64,000 bases of DNA from Niveispirillum cyanobacteriorum (GCF_002868735.1 NZ_CP025611.1:1668501-1732500), one strand, 5' to 3'. Counted from the stretch's first letter, positions 8,093-16,955 are shown. Translations and numbers: made by a program. Notes: generated by a model from the sequence alone, not told the origin.

Positions 8093-8963
8093 TCCCCTCC
8101 CCCACCTTGCGGGCCATCGTCAAGATGAAGCCCGCAAGGTGGCGGATCGCGGGCGACGCCGTTTCCGGTCGCCAAACCAGAAAATAGGCGTCAGGCCCGC
8201 GCAACACTGGCCCGAACGGCTGCACCAATAGCCCTTGTGCCAGCAACGGCGCGAACAGGCTGGGTGACAATAGCGCCGCACCCGCGCCGGCCAGTGCCGC
8301 CCCCGCAGCCATATCCTGCGTGGGAAATGTTGTCGACAAAGCCGGCAGCCGGATCTCGGGCGCACCGGCCAGCCGCAACCAGTCGCCCCAGCGGTCGTCC
8401 GGTACGACCGGGCAGCGTGCCAGATCCGCCGGTTCGCGCAGGGCCAGACGGGTGGCCAGGGCCGGCGCCAGCATGGGCGTGCCCTCTACCGCGAAGAGCG
8501 GCTCCGCCGTCAATCCGGGCCAGTCCACCGTCCCGCTGCGCAAAGCCAGATCGAAATCAGCCGCTCCCCGCACTTCGACAGAGACATCCAGGGTGACGGG
8601 CACCGCCCTTTCCTCCCGCCCATAGGCATCCAGAAGCGGCAGCAACCAGCGGCTGGCCAATGTCGGCGTGGCCGTAAGGCGGATCGGTTCGGGGGTCGAC
8701 CGGCTGGCCGCAACGGCGTCATGGATGATAGCCAACGCCACACCCAGCCGTCCGGCCAGCGCCTGTCCGGCATCGGTCAAGGTGATGCGCGGGCCACGAC
8801 GATGGAACAGTGCGGCGCCCAGGTCCCGTTCGAGCTGCCGCACCCGCAAACTGACCGCCGCCGGCGTTACGCCCAGTTCATCCGCTGCCCGCGTCATATG
8901 GGCGTGGCGGGCGCAGGCCTCAAAATAGCGCAGGGAATCCAGGGGTGGGAGGCGGGTGACCAT
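8076..8963 (-). CDS. LysR-family transcriptional regulator (GcvA-like)
   Basis: 295 residues: an N-terminal winged helix-turn-helix (DSLRYFEACARHAHMTRAA, then LGVTPAAVSLRVRQLERDLG) and a substrate-binding effector domain from about residue 90. The wording resembles the GcvA/AmpR branch (RGPRITLTDAGQAL). ATG 8963 is chosen over TTG 8981, since the TTG lies inside a palindrome that looks like the gene's own operator. Its C-terminal codons overlap the end of pal by 17 bp on the opposite strand. The divergent partner is the PD40 protein gene at 9076, a possible target. Confidence 0.87.
   Translation of the reverse strand: MVTRLPPLDSLRYFEACARHAHMTRAADELGVTPAAVSLRVRQLERDLGAALFHRRGPRITLTDAGQALAGRLGVALAIIHDAVAASRSTPEPIRLTATPTLASRWLLPLLDAYGREERAVPVTLDVSVEVRGAADFDLALRSGTVDWPGLTAEPLFAVEGTPMLAPALATRLALREPADLARCPVVPDDRWGDWLRLAGAPEIRLPALSTTFPTQDMAAGAALAGAGAALLSPSLFAPLLAQGLLVQPFGPVLRGPDAYFLVWRPETASPAIRHLAGFILTMARKVGEGISSQR
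8102..8142 (+). terminator. Hairpin after pal, inside the 3' end of the LysR gene
   Basis: A perfect 12-bp inverted repeat, CCACCTTGCGGG / CCCGCAAGGTGG, with a 17-nt loop starts 10 bp after the pal stop. It has no T tract, so it may only pause or protect the pal transcript. It is also translated on the other strand as part of the LysR C-terminus. Confidence 0.4.
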
Positions 8964-8971
8964 ACGCCATA

Positions 8972-8986
8972 TTAAGCGCAACTTAA
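8972..8986. promoter_or_regulatory. Palindromic site upstream of LysR gene (probable LysR operator)
   Basis: TTAAGCGCAACTTAA has inverted TTAAG arms around 5 bp, resembling a LysR-type T-Nx-A site. It lies 9 bp upstream of ATG 8963 and about 90 bp upstream of the divergent gene at 9076. Confidence 0.45.
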
Positions 8987-9075
8987 CATCAGGGCCAAGG
9001 AAAGCTCGTTTTGAGGGGAGAGCGGTGTCGGTTATCTGAACCTATCCGCCCCACACGCCCTATGATGGTCCGCCC

Positions 9076-9966
9076 ATGTTCGCAACCACCCGCATCCTGG
9101 CCCTGATCCTGCCCATGGCAATGGCGGTCGCGGCACAAAGCAGGGAACCGGGACCTGTGCGCTGGACCCCGCCCGCCCTGTCCAGCAGTGACTATGAATC
9201 CAGCGCCAGCTTCACCGCCGACGGGCGGGAAGTCTACTTCATGCGGGCCGATCCGGGCTTCCGCCACTATGCCATCCTGCAGGCCCGATGCGAGGCTGAT
9301 GGCTGGTCAGTCCCGACGCCAGTCTCCTTTGCAGCCCCGTCGCCGGCCATGGATGCCGATCCGTTCGTAACGCCGGATGGCAGACGGCTTTATTTCATTT
9401 CCACACGCCACGCGCCGGGAGGTGAGGATTTCGACATCTGGTTTGTTGACCGACAGGCCGACGGCGCATGGGGGCCAGCCCAGCGCCTGCCCGCGCCCAT
9501 CAATTCGTCGGCATCGGAACTGCTGCCGCGCCTGGACGGGGCCGGGAACCTCTATTTCGGGTCGGCGCGGGACGGCAGCGCCGGGGGTGGTGACATCTAT
9601 CGCGCCCGCCCCGATCCCGGACAGCCCAGCGGCTGGCAGGTGGAGGCGCTGCCGGCCCCCATCAACAGCGCCTCAATGGAGTATGAGGGGGAGATATCGG
9701 CAGACGGGTCCCGCATGGTGGTGGTCGCCAACCGCGAGGGCCGATCACACCTCTATCTGATGCGCCGTTCGTACGAGGGTTGGATCGAGGCGGGTCGGTT
9801 GCCGGGCCGGACAGACATGTTCCAGGTCGGCCCGACCCTGTCACCCAAGGGTGAGCGCCTGCTGTTCGCGCAGGCGGACGGGGACAGGTCGGGGGAGCTG
9901 TTCCTGCTGGATCTGGTGCCGGACATCACGGAGAACTGGCCGCCCAAATGCCCTGCCGGGCGTTAG
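9076..9966 (+). CDS. Exported PD40/TolB-type beta-propeller protein
   Basis: 296 residues with an N-terminal signal peptide (MFATTRILALILPMAMAVAAQS). The body consists of WD40-like PD40 repeats: SSASFTADGREVYFMR, DPFVTPDGRRLYFIS, ASELLPRLDGAGNLYFGS, YEGEISADGSRMVVVA and QVGPTLSPKGERLLFAQ. Each has the SPDG-like turn before a strand pair. Proteins of this kind often bind ligands or partners in the periplasm; no catalytic residues can be assigned. It is divergent from the LysR regulator and ends by overlapping the convergent epmA stop by 4 bp. Confidence 0.78.
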   Translation: MFATTRILALILPMAMAVAAQSREPGPVRWTPPALSSSDYESSASFTADGREVYFMRADPGFRHYAILQARCEADGWSVPTPVSFAAPSPAMDADPFVTPDGRRLYFISTRHAPGGEDFDIWFVDRQADGAWGPAQRLPAPINSSASELLPRLDGAGNLYFGSARDGSAGGGDIYRARPDPGQPSGWQVEALPAPINSASMEYEGEISADGSRMVVVANREGRSHLYLMRRSYEGWIEAGRLPGRTDMFQVGPTLSPKGERLLFAQADGDRSGELFLLDLVPDITENWPPKCPAGR

Positions 9967-11018
9967 GCCACCACCACCGGCGCCCACAGGACATCATCGA
10001 TACTGTCGGCACCGGCGATGATCATGGCCAGCCGATCGAAGCCCAGGGCGATGCCGGCGCTGTCGGGCATGTGCGGCAAGGCCGCCAGGAAATCCTCGTC
10101 AATCGGGTAGCGTTCGCCGTAGAGCCGTTCCTTTTCGGCCATGTCCGCCTCGAACCGCGTGCGCTGGAGGACCGGGTCGGTCAACTCCCCGAAGGCATTG
10201 GCCAGTTCCACCCCGCAGCCATACAGCTCAAACCGCTCCGCCACGCGCGGATCGTCGGGTTTGGGACGGGCGAGGGCCGCCATGGAGACGGGGTAGTCGG
10301 ACAGGAAGGTGGGCACATCCATGCCCAGATGCGGTTCGATCCGGTCCAGGCTGACGCGGAAGAACAAGTCTTCCCAGGTATCGGTATCGGCCACGCGGAT
10401 GCCGATGCGCGCCACCTCCGCCGCCAGCCGGTCGCGGTCGGGGCGCAGCGGGTCAGGCGCGGTGGCCAACAGGTCGATGCCTGCATAATGTAGAAAAGCA
10501 TCCTGCACCGTCAGGACCCGCCAGTCGGCAAACGGGTCGCATTCGATGCCCCGAAAACGCAGCTTGTCCTTGCCCGCCGCGACACAGGCCGCGCGGACCA
10601 GGGCCACGCAATCATCCATCAGGTCGCGGTAGCCGGCACCGGCCCGATACCATTCCAGCATGGCGAATTCCGGGTGGTGCGTGCCCGACCGTTCGCCATT
10701 GCGGTAGACGTGGGAGAGCTGAAACAGCCGGGGCACACCCGCTGCCAGCAGCTTCTTCATGGTGAATTCAGGGCTGGTGTGCAGGTAGAGCCGGCGGCGG
10801 TCATCCGGATGCGGGCCGATCAGATCGGTCGCAAAGGCCACCAGATGCACCTCCAGCCCTGGTGAGACCTGCAAGGCCGGCGTCTCCACCTCATCAAAGC
10901 CCTGATCCTCAAACCAGCGGCGCAGGGTCCGCATCACCGTCTGGCGCACGGCCAGATGCTGGCGTTTTTTCTGGAAATGGTCGGGGTGCCACCAGGGGGG
11001 CGAAACGGTGCGGCGCAT
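9963..11018 (-). CDS. epmA: EF-P lysine ligase EpmA (GenX/PoxA), LysRS-like
   Basis: 351-residue class II aminoacyl-tRNA synthetase core without the anticodon-binding domain, which attaches (R)-beta-lysine or lysine to elongation factor P. Landmarks are VRQTVMRTLRRWFEDQGFDEVETP (motif 1), LFQLSHVYRNGERSGTHHPEF (motif 2), ELANAFGEL and the C-terminal GIALGFDRLAMI (motif 3). E. coli EpmA is 325 residues, and full LysS would be about 500. ATG 11018 is the first Met giving the family N-terminus; the frame is open upstream but unlike the family. Neither efp nor epmB is in the window. Confidence 0.92.
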   Translation of the reverse strand: MRRTVSPPWWHPDHFQKKRQHLAVRQTVMRTLRRWFEDQGFDEVETPALQVSPGLEVHLVAFATDLIGPHPDDRRRLYLHTSPEFTMKKLLAAGVPRLFQLSHVYRNGERSGTHHPEFAMLEWYRAGAGYRDLMDDCVALVRAACVAAGKDKLRFRGIECDPFADWRVLTVQDAFLHYAGIDLLATAPDPLRPDRDRLAAEVARIGIRVADTDTWEDLFFRVSLDRIEPHLGMDVPTFLSDYPVSMAALARPKPDDPRVAERFELYGCGVELANAFGELTDPVLQRTRFEADMAEKERLYGERYPIDEDFLAALPHMPDSAGIALGFDRLAMIIAGADSIDDVLWAPVVVA

Positions 11019-11084
11019 GATCACTCGACAGCGGGCGGGCAAGACGGGCACTCTCGCCTTCCCGCCCGCCAGTTGCAATCCCCG

Positions 11085-12053
11085 ATGACCGATCAAGAGA
11101 CCATCCCCAATTTGCGCATCGTCTGGGACGTGGGCCGCCTGTCGGAATGGTCGCGGCTGCTGGCCGAGTGCGGGCAAAGCAGCCTGACACAGGGGTTCGG
11201 CTATAATCAGGCCATGCTGACGGTCGAAGGCTGGCGGCCGCGTCTGGGCATTATCGAGTTGTCCGACCGGCCCATCGGTCTGGTGGTGATGAGCGAGCGG
11301 CGGGTGTTCAAGCTGATCCGTGTGGCGCGGTTGCACCGGGGACCGCTGCTGCGACCCGAAGCGCGCAAGCCCACCGTCTTCGCCATGGTCATGAAGCTGA
11401 TCCGCAAGGAATATCCTAGCGGCCCCCTGAACTGGACCGCCGTCGTCCCGGAATGGGGGGCAGGCGAAGAGGCCGAAGCCATGATGCGCTGGGCTGGGTT
11501 CCGCCGCGACAAGGCGCCGGGATACCGCACCCTATGGGTCGATCTGCGGCGGGACGAGGCGGACCTGCGCGCGCGGCTGGCGCAGAAATGGCGCAACGCG
11601 CTGAACCAGGCAGAACGCGCCGGCCTGAGCGTGGAGATCGACCGCGACGGCAAGGCGCAGCTGCCCTGGCTTCTGGAACAGTACCAAAAGGACAAGGCCG
11701 CCAAACGCTATCGCGGACCGTCACCCAAACTGGTCATTCGCATGCGGACCGGTATGCACAAGGATGGCGACATCCTGCTGCTGCGCGCCGTCAAGGACGG
11801 GGTGCCGGTGGCAGGCATCCTGATCCTGGGCCATGGCAAGGCGGCAACCTATCAGATTGGCTGGTCCGACGCGGCGGGCCGCGCGACGCGGGCGCACAAC
11901 CTGCTACTCTGGCGCGCCGTGCAGGAACTGAAACGCCAGGGCCGGCACTGGTTCGACCTGGGCGGCATCCTGCCTGATGAAGCACCGGGCGTGACGGCGT
12001 TCAAGCGCGGCATGGGCGGGGAAGAGGTGGAACTGGTGGGCGCGTGGCGGTAA
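11085..12053 (+). CDS. FemAB-like / GNAT-fold acyltransferase
   Basis: 322 residues. A central segment, LRARLAQKWRNALNQAERAGLSVEI, matches the FemAB/BioF2-like fold (peptidyltransferases that add amino acids to peptidoglycan precursors). The C-terminal half (GVPVAGILILGHG, YQIGWSD, HNLLLWRAVQELKRQG, FDLGGI) carries the acyl-CoA or aminoacyl-tRNA acceptor face, and a terminal GVTAFKRGMGG motif is typical of the family. No substrate can be named. ATG 11085 is chosen because the upstream frame covers the divergent epmA start region. It is divergent from epmA, which also uses an activated amino acid. Confidence 0.72.
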   Translation: MTDQETIPNLRIVWDVGRLSEWSRLLAECGQSSLTQGFGYNQAMLTVEGWRPRLGIIELSDRPIGLVVMSERRVFKLIRVARLHRGPLLRPEARKPTVFAMVMKLIRKEYPSGPLNWTAVVPEWGAGEEAEAMMRWAGFRRDKAPGYRTLWVDLRRDEADLRARLAQKWRNALNQAERAGLSVEIDRDGKAQLPWLLEQYQKDKAAKRYRGPSPKLVIRMRTGMHKDGDILLLRAVKDGVPVAGILILGHGKAATYQIGWSDAAGRATRAHNLLLWRAVQELKRQGRHWFDLGGILPDEAPGVTAFKRGMGGEEVELVGAWR

Positions 12054-12075
12054 AGCGCCGCCACGCGCCGAACCA

Positions 12076-12573
12076 TCAGGGTGCGTCGCCCGCCCGCTTC
12101 CAGGTCCAGCGGAAGCGGCGTACGCCGCCATTGCCGTCAGGCCCTTCCAGCGCCGCCACGACATTGCCGCCATAGCGGTTGAAGACGATGCGCTGTGGAT
12201 AGGCGATGTCGGTATTGGCGAACACCGCCATATTGTCCCCGGATTCGATCAGCTTGTAGGCGATGATCTCATTGCTGCCCAGCGGCTGACCGTAATAGAT
12301 CACGGAGCCGTCAGGTTCCGCGACAATACGCATGAATTCCGTGTCGGCCCCGCGGGAGGGGGACATGGACCGGCGCATGCCCAGCATCACACCGTCACCG
12401 GGCTGCATGAAATGCTGTTCAGTGCGGGTCGGCCCTTCACGGCCCACCCATTGCCCCGACAGCCAGGTCAGCGATTTCAGGGGATCATTGGCAGCCTGTC
12501 CCGACGGGGGCAGTGCCACGAGCAGGCCCAGCAGGAGCAGGGCGGATACACGGGACGCAGAGAGGGTGAACAT
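12076..12573 (-). CDS. DUF6265-type exported protein, copy 1
   Basis: 165 residues with a signal peptide ending near AANDP. The motif WLSGQWVGREG followed by TEQHFMQPGDGVMLGMRRSM is the mark of the DUF6265 family, small exported proteins of unknown function with a predicted lipocalin-like barrel. The end reads RRFRWTWKRAG. ATG 12573 follows GGAGGAG by 6 nt, so the in-frame GTG at 12579 is rejected. It is the downstream member of a tandem pair with the gene at 12684. Confidence 0.75.
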   Translation of the reverse strand: MFTLSASRVSALLLLGLLVALPPSGQAANDPLKSLTWLSGQWVGREGPTRTEQHFMQPGDGVMLGMRRSMSPSRGADTEFMRIVAEPDGSVIYYGQPLGSNEIIAYKLIESGDNMAVFANTDIAYPQRIVFNRYGGNVVAALEGPDGNGGVRRFRWTWKRAGDAP

Positions 12574-12683
12574 GGGCACTCCTCCATACTGTTTTGTTTT
12601 GAATATGTTACGCCTTTCTTCCGACGCCGTCCCCCGGCGGCGGCGATTTTGACGATTTTGCAGCAGCCCGGACGGGGTAGATT

Positions 12684-13154
12684 TCAGGGGGCGGCGCCCG
12701 CCAGCCGCCAGGACCAGCCAAAGCGCTTCACCTGCCCGTCCTTGCCCGGCCCCTCAATGGTTGCCGACAGGGTGTCGCCATCCCGGCGATAGGTGATCTT
12801 CTGCGGAAAATCGTGGGCTGGGTTCGTGAAAACGGCAAGGCCGGGGGCAGACTCGATCAGGGTGAAGCTGGCCGGGGACTGGCCCTGCGGGTGGGCGTGA
12901 TAGGCCAGTTTACCGTCGGCACCGGGACCGATGCGGATGAACTCCACCTGCGGCGGCTTGCCGGGTCTGACGGTCCGGCTCATGCCCACGATGATGCCGG
13001 CGGCGGGGCGCATATAATGCTCCTCCATCCGCCGCTCCCCCTCCCCGCCCAGCCACTGGCCGGACAGCCAGGCCAGATCCTCAATCACCGGGTCGGCGGC
13101 GCGGCACGGCAGGGCAAGCGAGAGCAACAACAACAAGGGCAGCAGGCGGCGCAT
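12684..13154 (-). CDS. DUF6265-type exported protein, copy 2
   Basis: 156 residues, a paralogue of the gene at 12076: signal peptide MRRLLPLLLLLSLALPCRA, then WLSGQWLGGEGERRMEEHYMRP, GMSRTVRPG, FPQKITYRRDGDTL and a final KRFGWSWRL. The ribosome-binding region (GGAGGA-TTGCCC-ATG) is nearly the same as that of copy 1, so the duplication included the leader. Function is unknown. The 110 bp between the two copies hold no clear terminator. Confidence 0.75.
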   Translation of the reverse strand: MRRLLPLLLLLSLALPCRAADPVIEDLAWLSGQWLGGEGERRMEEHYMRPAAGIIVGMSRTVRPGKPPQVEFIRIGPGADGKLAYHAHPQGQSPASFTLIESAPGLAVFTNPAHDFPQKITYRRDGDTLSATIEGPGKDGQVKRFGWSWRLAGAAP

Positions 13155-13190
13155 GGGCAATCCTCCATCGCGATTGCCTACCATAGCGCG

Positions 13191-13787
13191 TCAGCGCGGG
13201 TCCGTCGCGCGCAAGGAGGGCCGGTCGATTACCCCGGCAAACCACGTGGCAAGCGCGGGGCAGCCGGCGCGCCAGTCCAGGTCACCATGCCGGAAATCCA
13301 GATAATCCAGCGCACAGGCCACCGACAGCCCCCCAAGACCAAAGCCTTCCGCAGTCAGATCATCCAAAGCCGTCTCCAGCACCGGCAGGGTGCGGGCGAT
13401 GGCCGCCTTCTGCCGCGCCACCCAGGCGGGAGAGCGTTCGCCAGCGGGACGCCGCCCCTCAATCACCGCACTGAAGGCTGCGTCCAGCAGCCCCTGAGCC
13501 AGGGCCGACAGGCGCAGGCCGCGCCAGCGGGCGGGACCGTCGGCAGGCAGCAGACGGCGGCCCGGCAGGGTGGCGTCCAGGTAATCGGCAATGGCCCAGC
13601 TTTCACCCAGGCACCAGCCCTCATCCGTCACCAGGGCCGGCACCTTGCCGGACGGGATTGCGGCCTGCAGGTCGGCAGGGTCGATCCAGGGGTCCAGGGT
13701 CACGACATCGACCGACGCCCCCTTTTCATGGATCAGCGCCAGCACCTTGCGCGCATAGGGGGAGGTCTTGGCGATGTAGAGCTTCAT
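13191..13787 (-). CDS. Glutathione S-transferase family protein
   Basis: 198 residues: N-terminal thioredoxin-like domain (MKLYIAKTSPYARKVLALIHEKG, with SGKVPALV before the cis-Pro and GESWAIADYL for glutathione contact) and a helical C-terminal domain (VACALDYLDFRHGD). The catalytic Ser/Tyr/Cys region is SPYARKV. Its ATG overlaps the stop of the upstream MFS gene in an ATGA, so the two are translationally coupled. Probably it conjugates or reduces a compound handled by that transporter. Confidence 0.88.
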   Translation of the reverse strand: MKLYIAKTSPYARKVLALIHEKGASVDVVTLDPWIDPADLQAAIPSGKVPALVTDEGWCLGESWAIADYLDATLPGRRLLPADGPARWRGLRLSALAQGLLDAAFSAVIEGRRPAGERSPAWVARQKAAIARTLPVLETALDDLTAEGFGLGGLSVACALDYLDFRHGDLDWRAGCPALATWFAGVIDRPSLRATDPR

Positions 13788-14944
13788 GATAAGGCTTCCT
13801 TCTTCATCAAGGACAGACCGGCAAGCCCCGCCACGGCACCACAGGCCAGAAGGGCGGCGCCCGCCGCGAACAGGGGAAGATGGCTGCCTGTTGTGGTGAA
13901 CAGGGCGGTCAGGGCGTAGCCGCCCGCCGCCTGAAACAGGGCATAGAGTGCGGTCATCCGACCCCAGGCCGCCGTATGCCCCGCCGCCCCCGCCAGTTGC
14001 CCCGCGACACCCGACGCCAGTGCCACGGCACCGGGCGTCAGCACCCCGACCAGGATGGCCGACAGGCCCAGCGGCAAGGGCGCCGATGACAGCAACGGCA
14101 ACGCCACGGCCAGCGCCTTAACGCCCAGCGCCAGCACCAGGGCCGGTGCAAAGCCCATAGCGCGGGCCAACCGCGAGACGATCAGCGGCCCGCAAAACGC
14201 TCCGATACCGAACAGGAACCAGTAGGCCCCGCCCATCGCCACCCCCTGCCCCAGGCCGCGCGCCACGAAGTCGGACAGGAATAGGGTATGGGGCAGAAAG
14301 CCCATGCCGTCGGTCGCATAGGCCAGGGTGAAAAGCCAGAGCGGCCAGGACCGGCCCGCCGGCCCCGTGCCCGCAGCCATAGACCGGACACCCGGCGGCC
14401 ACTGCCCCCAGGCCAGCCCCGTCAGCAGCAGCGCGAACAGCCCGATCCCAGCCCAGGCCACCGCCACCCCATAGGCGGCAAGCCAGGGCAAGGCCGTGCC
14501 GGTGACCATCACACCCATGCCGATTCCGGAAAAGACGATGCCCGCCACCAGCGGCTTCTTCTCCCGCGGCACCTGTGCCATCAGGACCGGGGCGGCCAGG
14601 ATCATCAGCATGGCACCCGCCACACCGGCCACGAACCGCCAGACACCCAGCCAGAGCAAACCGCCATTCCAGGCGCAGGCAAGCAGCGACAGCGCCACCA
14701 GCAGCATGGCCGCACGCAGCACCGGCACCGGCCCCAGCCGCCGCCCCGCCCGCGCGGCAGTGACAGCGCCCAGCAGATAGCCGGTCAGGTTGGCCGCACC
14801 CAGCAGCGCGCCGCCAGCGGCATCCACCCAGCCGTCACCGATCAGGGCCGGCAGCAGCGGGGTATAGGCAAAGCGCCCCAGACCGACACCCAGCAGCGTT
14901 CCCGCCAGGCCGGCAACGGCCAGCCGCCAGACAGAGGTCATCAT
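13784..14944 (-). CDS. YbfB/YjiJ-type MFS transporter
   Basis: 386 residues, 11-12 hydrophobic segments. The start LGVGLGRFAYTPLLPALIGDGWV is the typical opening of the YbfB/YjiJ (MFS_4) family, and GYLLGAVTAARAGRRLG is the loop 2-3 motif. The transported substrate is unknown. It is the first gene of a two-gene operon with the GST and is divergent from a LysR regulator at 15036, which probably controls it. Start codons 14944 and 14941 are both possible. Confidence 0.87.
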   Translation of the reverse strand: MMTSVWRLAVAGLAGTLLGVGLGRFAYTPLLPALIGDGWVDAAGGALLGAANLTGYLLGAVTAARAGRRLGPVPVLRAAMLLVALSLLACAWNGGLLWLGVWRFVAGVAGAMLMILAAPVLMAQVPREKKPLVAGIVFSGIGMGVMVTGTALPWLAAYGVAVAWAGIGLFALLLTGLAWGQWPPGVRSMAAGTGPAGRSWPLWLFTLAYATDGMGFLPHTLFLSDFVARGLGQGVAMGGAYWFLFGIGAFCGPLIVSRLARAMGFAPALVLALGVKALAVALPLLSSAPLPLGLSAILVGVLTPGAVALASGVAGQLAGAAGHTAAWGRMTALYALFQAAGGYALTALFTTTGSHLPLFAAGAALLACGAVAGLAGLSLMKKEALS

Positions 14945-15035
14945 TCACCCCGCAATCCATCAAGGTTGCTGACGATGACATGCCATTGACATCATGAAAA
15001 ATGAATTGTCAGGATAGAAGAAATCGACCTGATTG

Positions 15036-15950
15036 ATGGATGCGGCGATGGACAGCACCGATCTTTCCTTCTTCCTGGCCGTGGTGGAGGAAGGGGGCGT
15101 CACGGCGGCGGCGCGGCGGTTGAACTGTGTGCAGTCCAACGTAACGGCGCGCATCCGGTCGCTGGAGGCCGATCTGGGTGTGCCGCTGTTCCATCGCAAC
15201 GGGCGCGGAGTGGTGCCGACACGGGCCGCGGAGCGGCTGTTGCCGCATGCAAGACAGGTGGCAGCGGCGCTGCGGGCGGCCCGTGACAGCCTGTGGGACC
15301 TGCTGAACCCCGACCGGCCCGGCGGGCAACTGACCATCGGCAGCATGGAGACGACGGCGGCCTGCCGGCTGCCGCCCGTTCTGGCCGCCTATCACGCGGC
15401 CTTTCCCGATGTGGAACTGAGCCTGCGGACCGGCGGCACGGGGGTGCTGACGGAAGAGGTGCTGGCCTATCGCCTGGATGCCGCCCTGGTCAGCGGCCCC
15501 ATCGACCATCCCGACCTGATCGCCGCCGATGTGGGCGTGGAACGGATGGTGGTGGTGACGGCCGCCGGCACCGACTGGGCAGCGCTGCAGACACGGTCCA
15601 ACCTGTCGGCCCTGTGCTTCCGGCGCGGCTGTGCCTATCGCGAGCGGCTGGAAAGCCTGCTGGCGGGGATGGGGCTAGGCCGGGCACGGATGCAGGAATT
15701 CGGCACCCTGGAAGGCATTATCGGCGGGGTGGCCGCTGGCATCGGGATCTCGCTGCTGCCGCTGGCCGCCGTGGAACGCTCCCCCCTGCGCGCGTCGCTG
15801 TCGCTGTACGAGGCCCCGGAGCCATGGGCCGTGGCACCGACGCAGCTGATCCATCGCCGCGACAATGTGATGACGGCTGCCCTGTCCCGCTTCATCGCGC
15901 ATGCAAGGCTGGGATGGCAAAGCGATTTGCAAAATGCAATTACTGCATAA
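15036..15950 (+). CDS. LysR-family transcriptional regulator
   Basis: 304 residues: N-terminal HTH (DLSFFLAVVEEGGVTAAARRLN, CVQSNVTARIRSLEADLG) and a type 2 periplasmic-binding-like effector domain, with GIGISLLPLAAVERSPL near the end. The HTH resembles the PtxR/CbbR-like branch with NVTARIRSLE. It is divergent from the MFS-GST operon and is the likely regulator of it. Several starts are possible (TTG 15033, ATG 15036, ATG 15048), with no strong ribosome-binding site to decide. Confidence 0.85.
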   Translation: MDAAMDSTDLSFFLAVVEEGGVTAAARRLNCVQSNVTARIRSLEADLGVPLFHRNGRGVVPTRAAERLLPHARQVAAALRAARDSLWDLLNPDRPGGQLTIGSMETTAACRLPPVLAAYHAAFPDVELSLRTGGTGVLTEEVLAYRLDAALVSGPIDHPDLIAADVGVERMVVVTAAGTDWAALQTRSNLSALCFRRGCAYRERLESLLAGMGLGRARMQEFGTLEGIIGGVAAGIGISLLPLAAVERSPLRASLSLYEAPEPWAVAPTQLIHRRDNVMTAALSRFIAHARLGWQSDLQNAITA

Positions 15951-15966
15951 TGCAAATCCATTCGCC

Positions 15967-16221
15967 TTACCAGACCAGGGAGACGGCGGGGCGGTAGGGC
16001 GCCTGCTCGAACATGCCATTCACCAGCCCCTGCAATTGCAGTCGCGCGCCTTCCGGTTCGGTCGAGGGGACAGAGGCCTTGGACAGGGCCTTGATCATGA
16101 AGCCGCCGCTGCGCAGCTTTTTCAGGGTGACACGGGCATCATCCGCTCGGGACGGATGGATGGCGGCGACGGTGGCCACACCTTGCGGCGGGCGGACAAT
16201 AAACAGGCCGAAGTCGGTCAT
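15967..16221 (-). CDS. Small protein of unknown function (84 aa)
   Basis: 84 residues without signal peptide or membrane segment. It starts MTDFGLFIVRPPQGVATVAA and has a basic middle (ARVTLKKLRSGGFMIKALSK). A ribosome-binding site AGGGGG lies 6 nt before the ATG, and third codon positions are GC-rich, both supporting a real gene. I do not recognise the family. It is convergent with the LysR gene at 15036 and follows the EF-hand gene at 16314 on the same strand. Confidence 0.55.
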   Translation of the reverse strand: MTDFGLFIVRPPQGVATVAAIHPSRADDARVTLKKLRSGGFMIKALSKASVPSTEPEGARLQLQGLVNGMFEQAPYRPAVSLVW

Positions 16222-16313
16222 GGGAACCCCCTATGCCAATGGATAGGGGGCTTAAAAGCAAACGGGATGCCAAAGGCTTGGGCGTGCTTAAGAGGTAGAA
16301 GGGCGCGGCAGGA

Positions 16314-16955
16314 TCAGTCCACGGCCCAGGCCCGCATGGGACCCTCCGCCTGATCCATGAATTCAGACAGAGAGATGGCGCCGTCGCCATTCTTGTCCAT
16401 GATGGAGTGGCGGCGCGCGGCCTCCGCCGTCAGTTCACCGGGCGTCACGCGGAAATCGGCATTGCTGTCGGCGGACATCACGGGATCGATGCCCATGCGG
16501 TAATCAGGCCGGCCACGCCCATCGGTGCGCGCTGTCGCCGCCTCATCCGGGGTCATGTCGATGCGGCCGGGGCGCAGGCGGCGGCCACTATCGGCGGGGG
16601 CCGTGTGGGTCGGCAGGCTGACCCGATATTGCGTCAGTTCGTAGGAGGTGACGAACCCGTCATGGTTAAGATCGTACAGCGGAAAGACGCGCGCCGCCTC
16701 GGCGGTGAACTCCGCCAGCGACAGCTTGCCGTCATTGTTCGTATCGGTGCGGGCAAACCAGTCGCGCATGGTGGCGCGATAGGCCTCGGCATCGCGGGTC
16801 GGGGCACTGAGCGGTTCACCCAGCGGACTGACGGCACTGTAGCGGATACCGGGCCGGTATTTATCCCCACCACCGCAGGAGGCCAGAACCAGGGCGAGGG
16901 CCAGACCACCCGCCATCCGCCACGCCATCGCCCGCCGCATCCGCCGCTCCGTCAT
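16314..16955 (-). CDS. EF-hand calcium-binding lipoprotein, copy 1
   Basis: 213 residues with a lipoprotein signal (lipobox LASC) and four EF-hand-like loops: DTNNDGKLSLAEF, DLNHDGFVTSYEL, DSNADFRVTPGEL and DKNGDGAISLSEF. Loops 1, 2 and 4 have the D-x-[DN]-x-D-G pattern; loop 3 has Phe in place of the Gly. Probably a periplasm-facing calcium-binding protein. ATG 16955 has AGGGG 8 nt upstream, so the preceding TTG is rejected. It is followed, on the same strand, by the unknown small gene at 15967. Confidence 0.8.
   Translation of the reverse strand: MTERRMRRAMAWRMAGGLALALVLASCGGGDKYRPGIRYSAVSPLGEPLSAPTRDAEAYRATMRDWFARTDTNNDGKLSLAEFTAEAARVFPLYDLNHDGFVTSYELTQYRVSLPTHTAPADSGRRLRPGRIDMTPDEAATARTDGRGRPDYRMGIDPVMSADSNADFRVTPGELTAEAARRHSIMDKNGDGAISLSEFMDQAEGPMRAWAVD

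Noticed and set aside
8102-8142. Strong rho-independent terminator after pal
   Set aside because: The stem is perfect but no T tract follows, so it was kept only as a low-confidence hairpin.
9963-11018. Lysyl-tRNA synthetase
   Set aside because: The product is 351 residues with only the catalytic core and no anticodon-binding domain, which fits EpmA.
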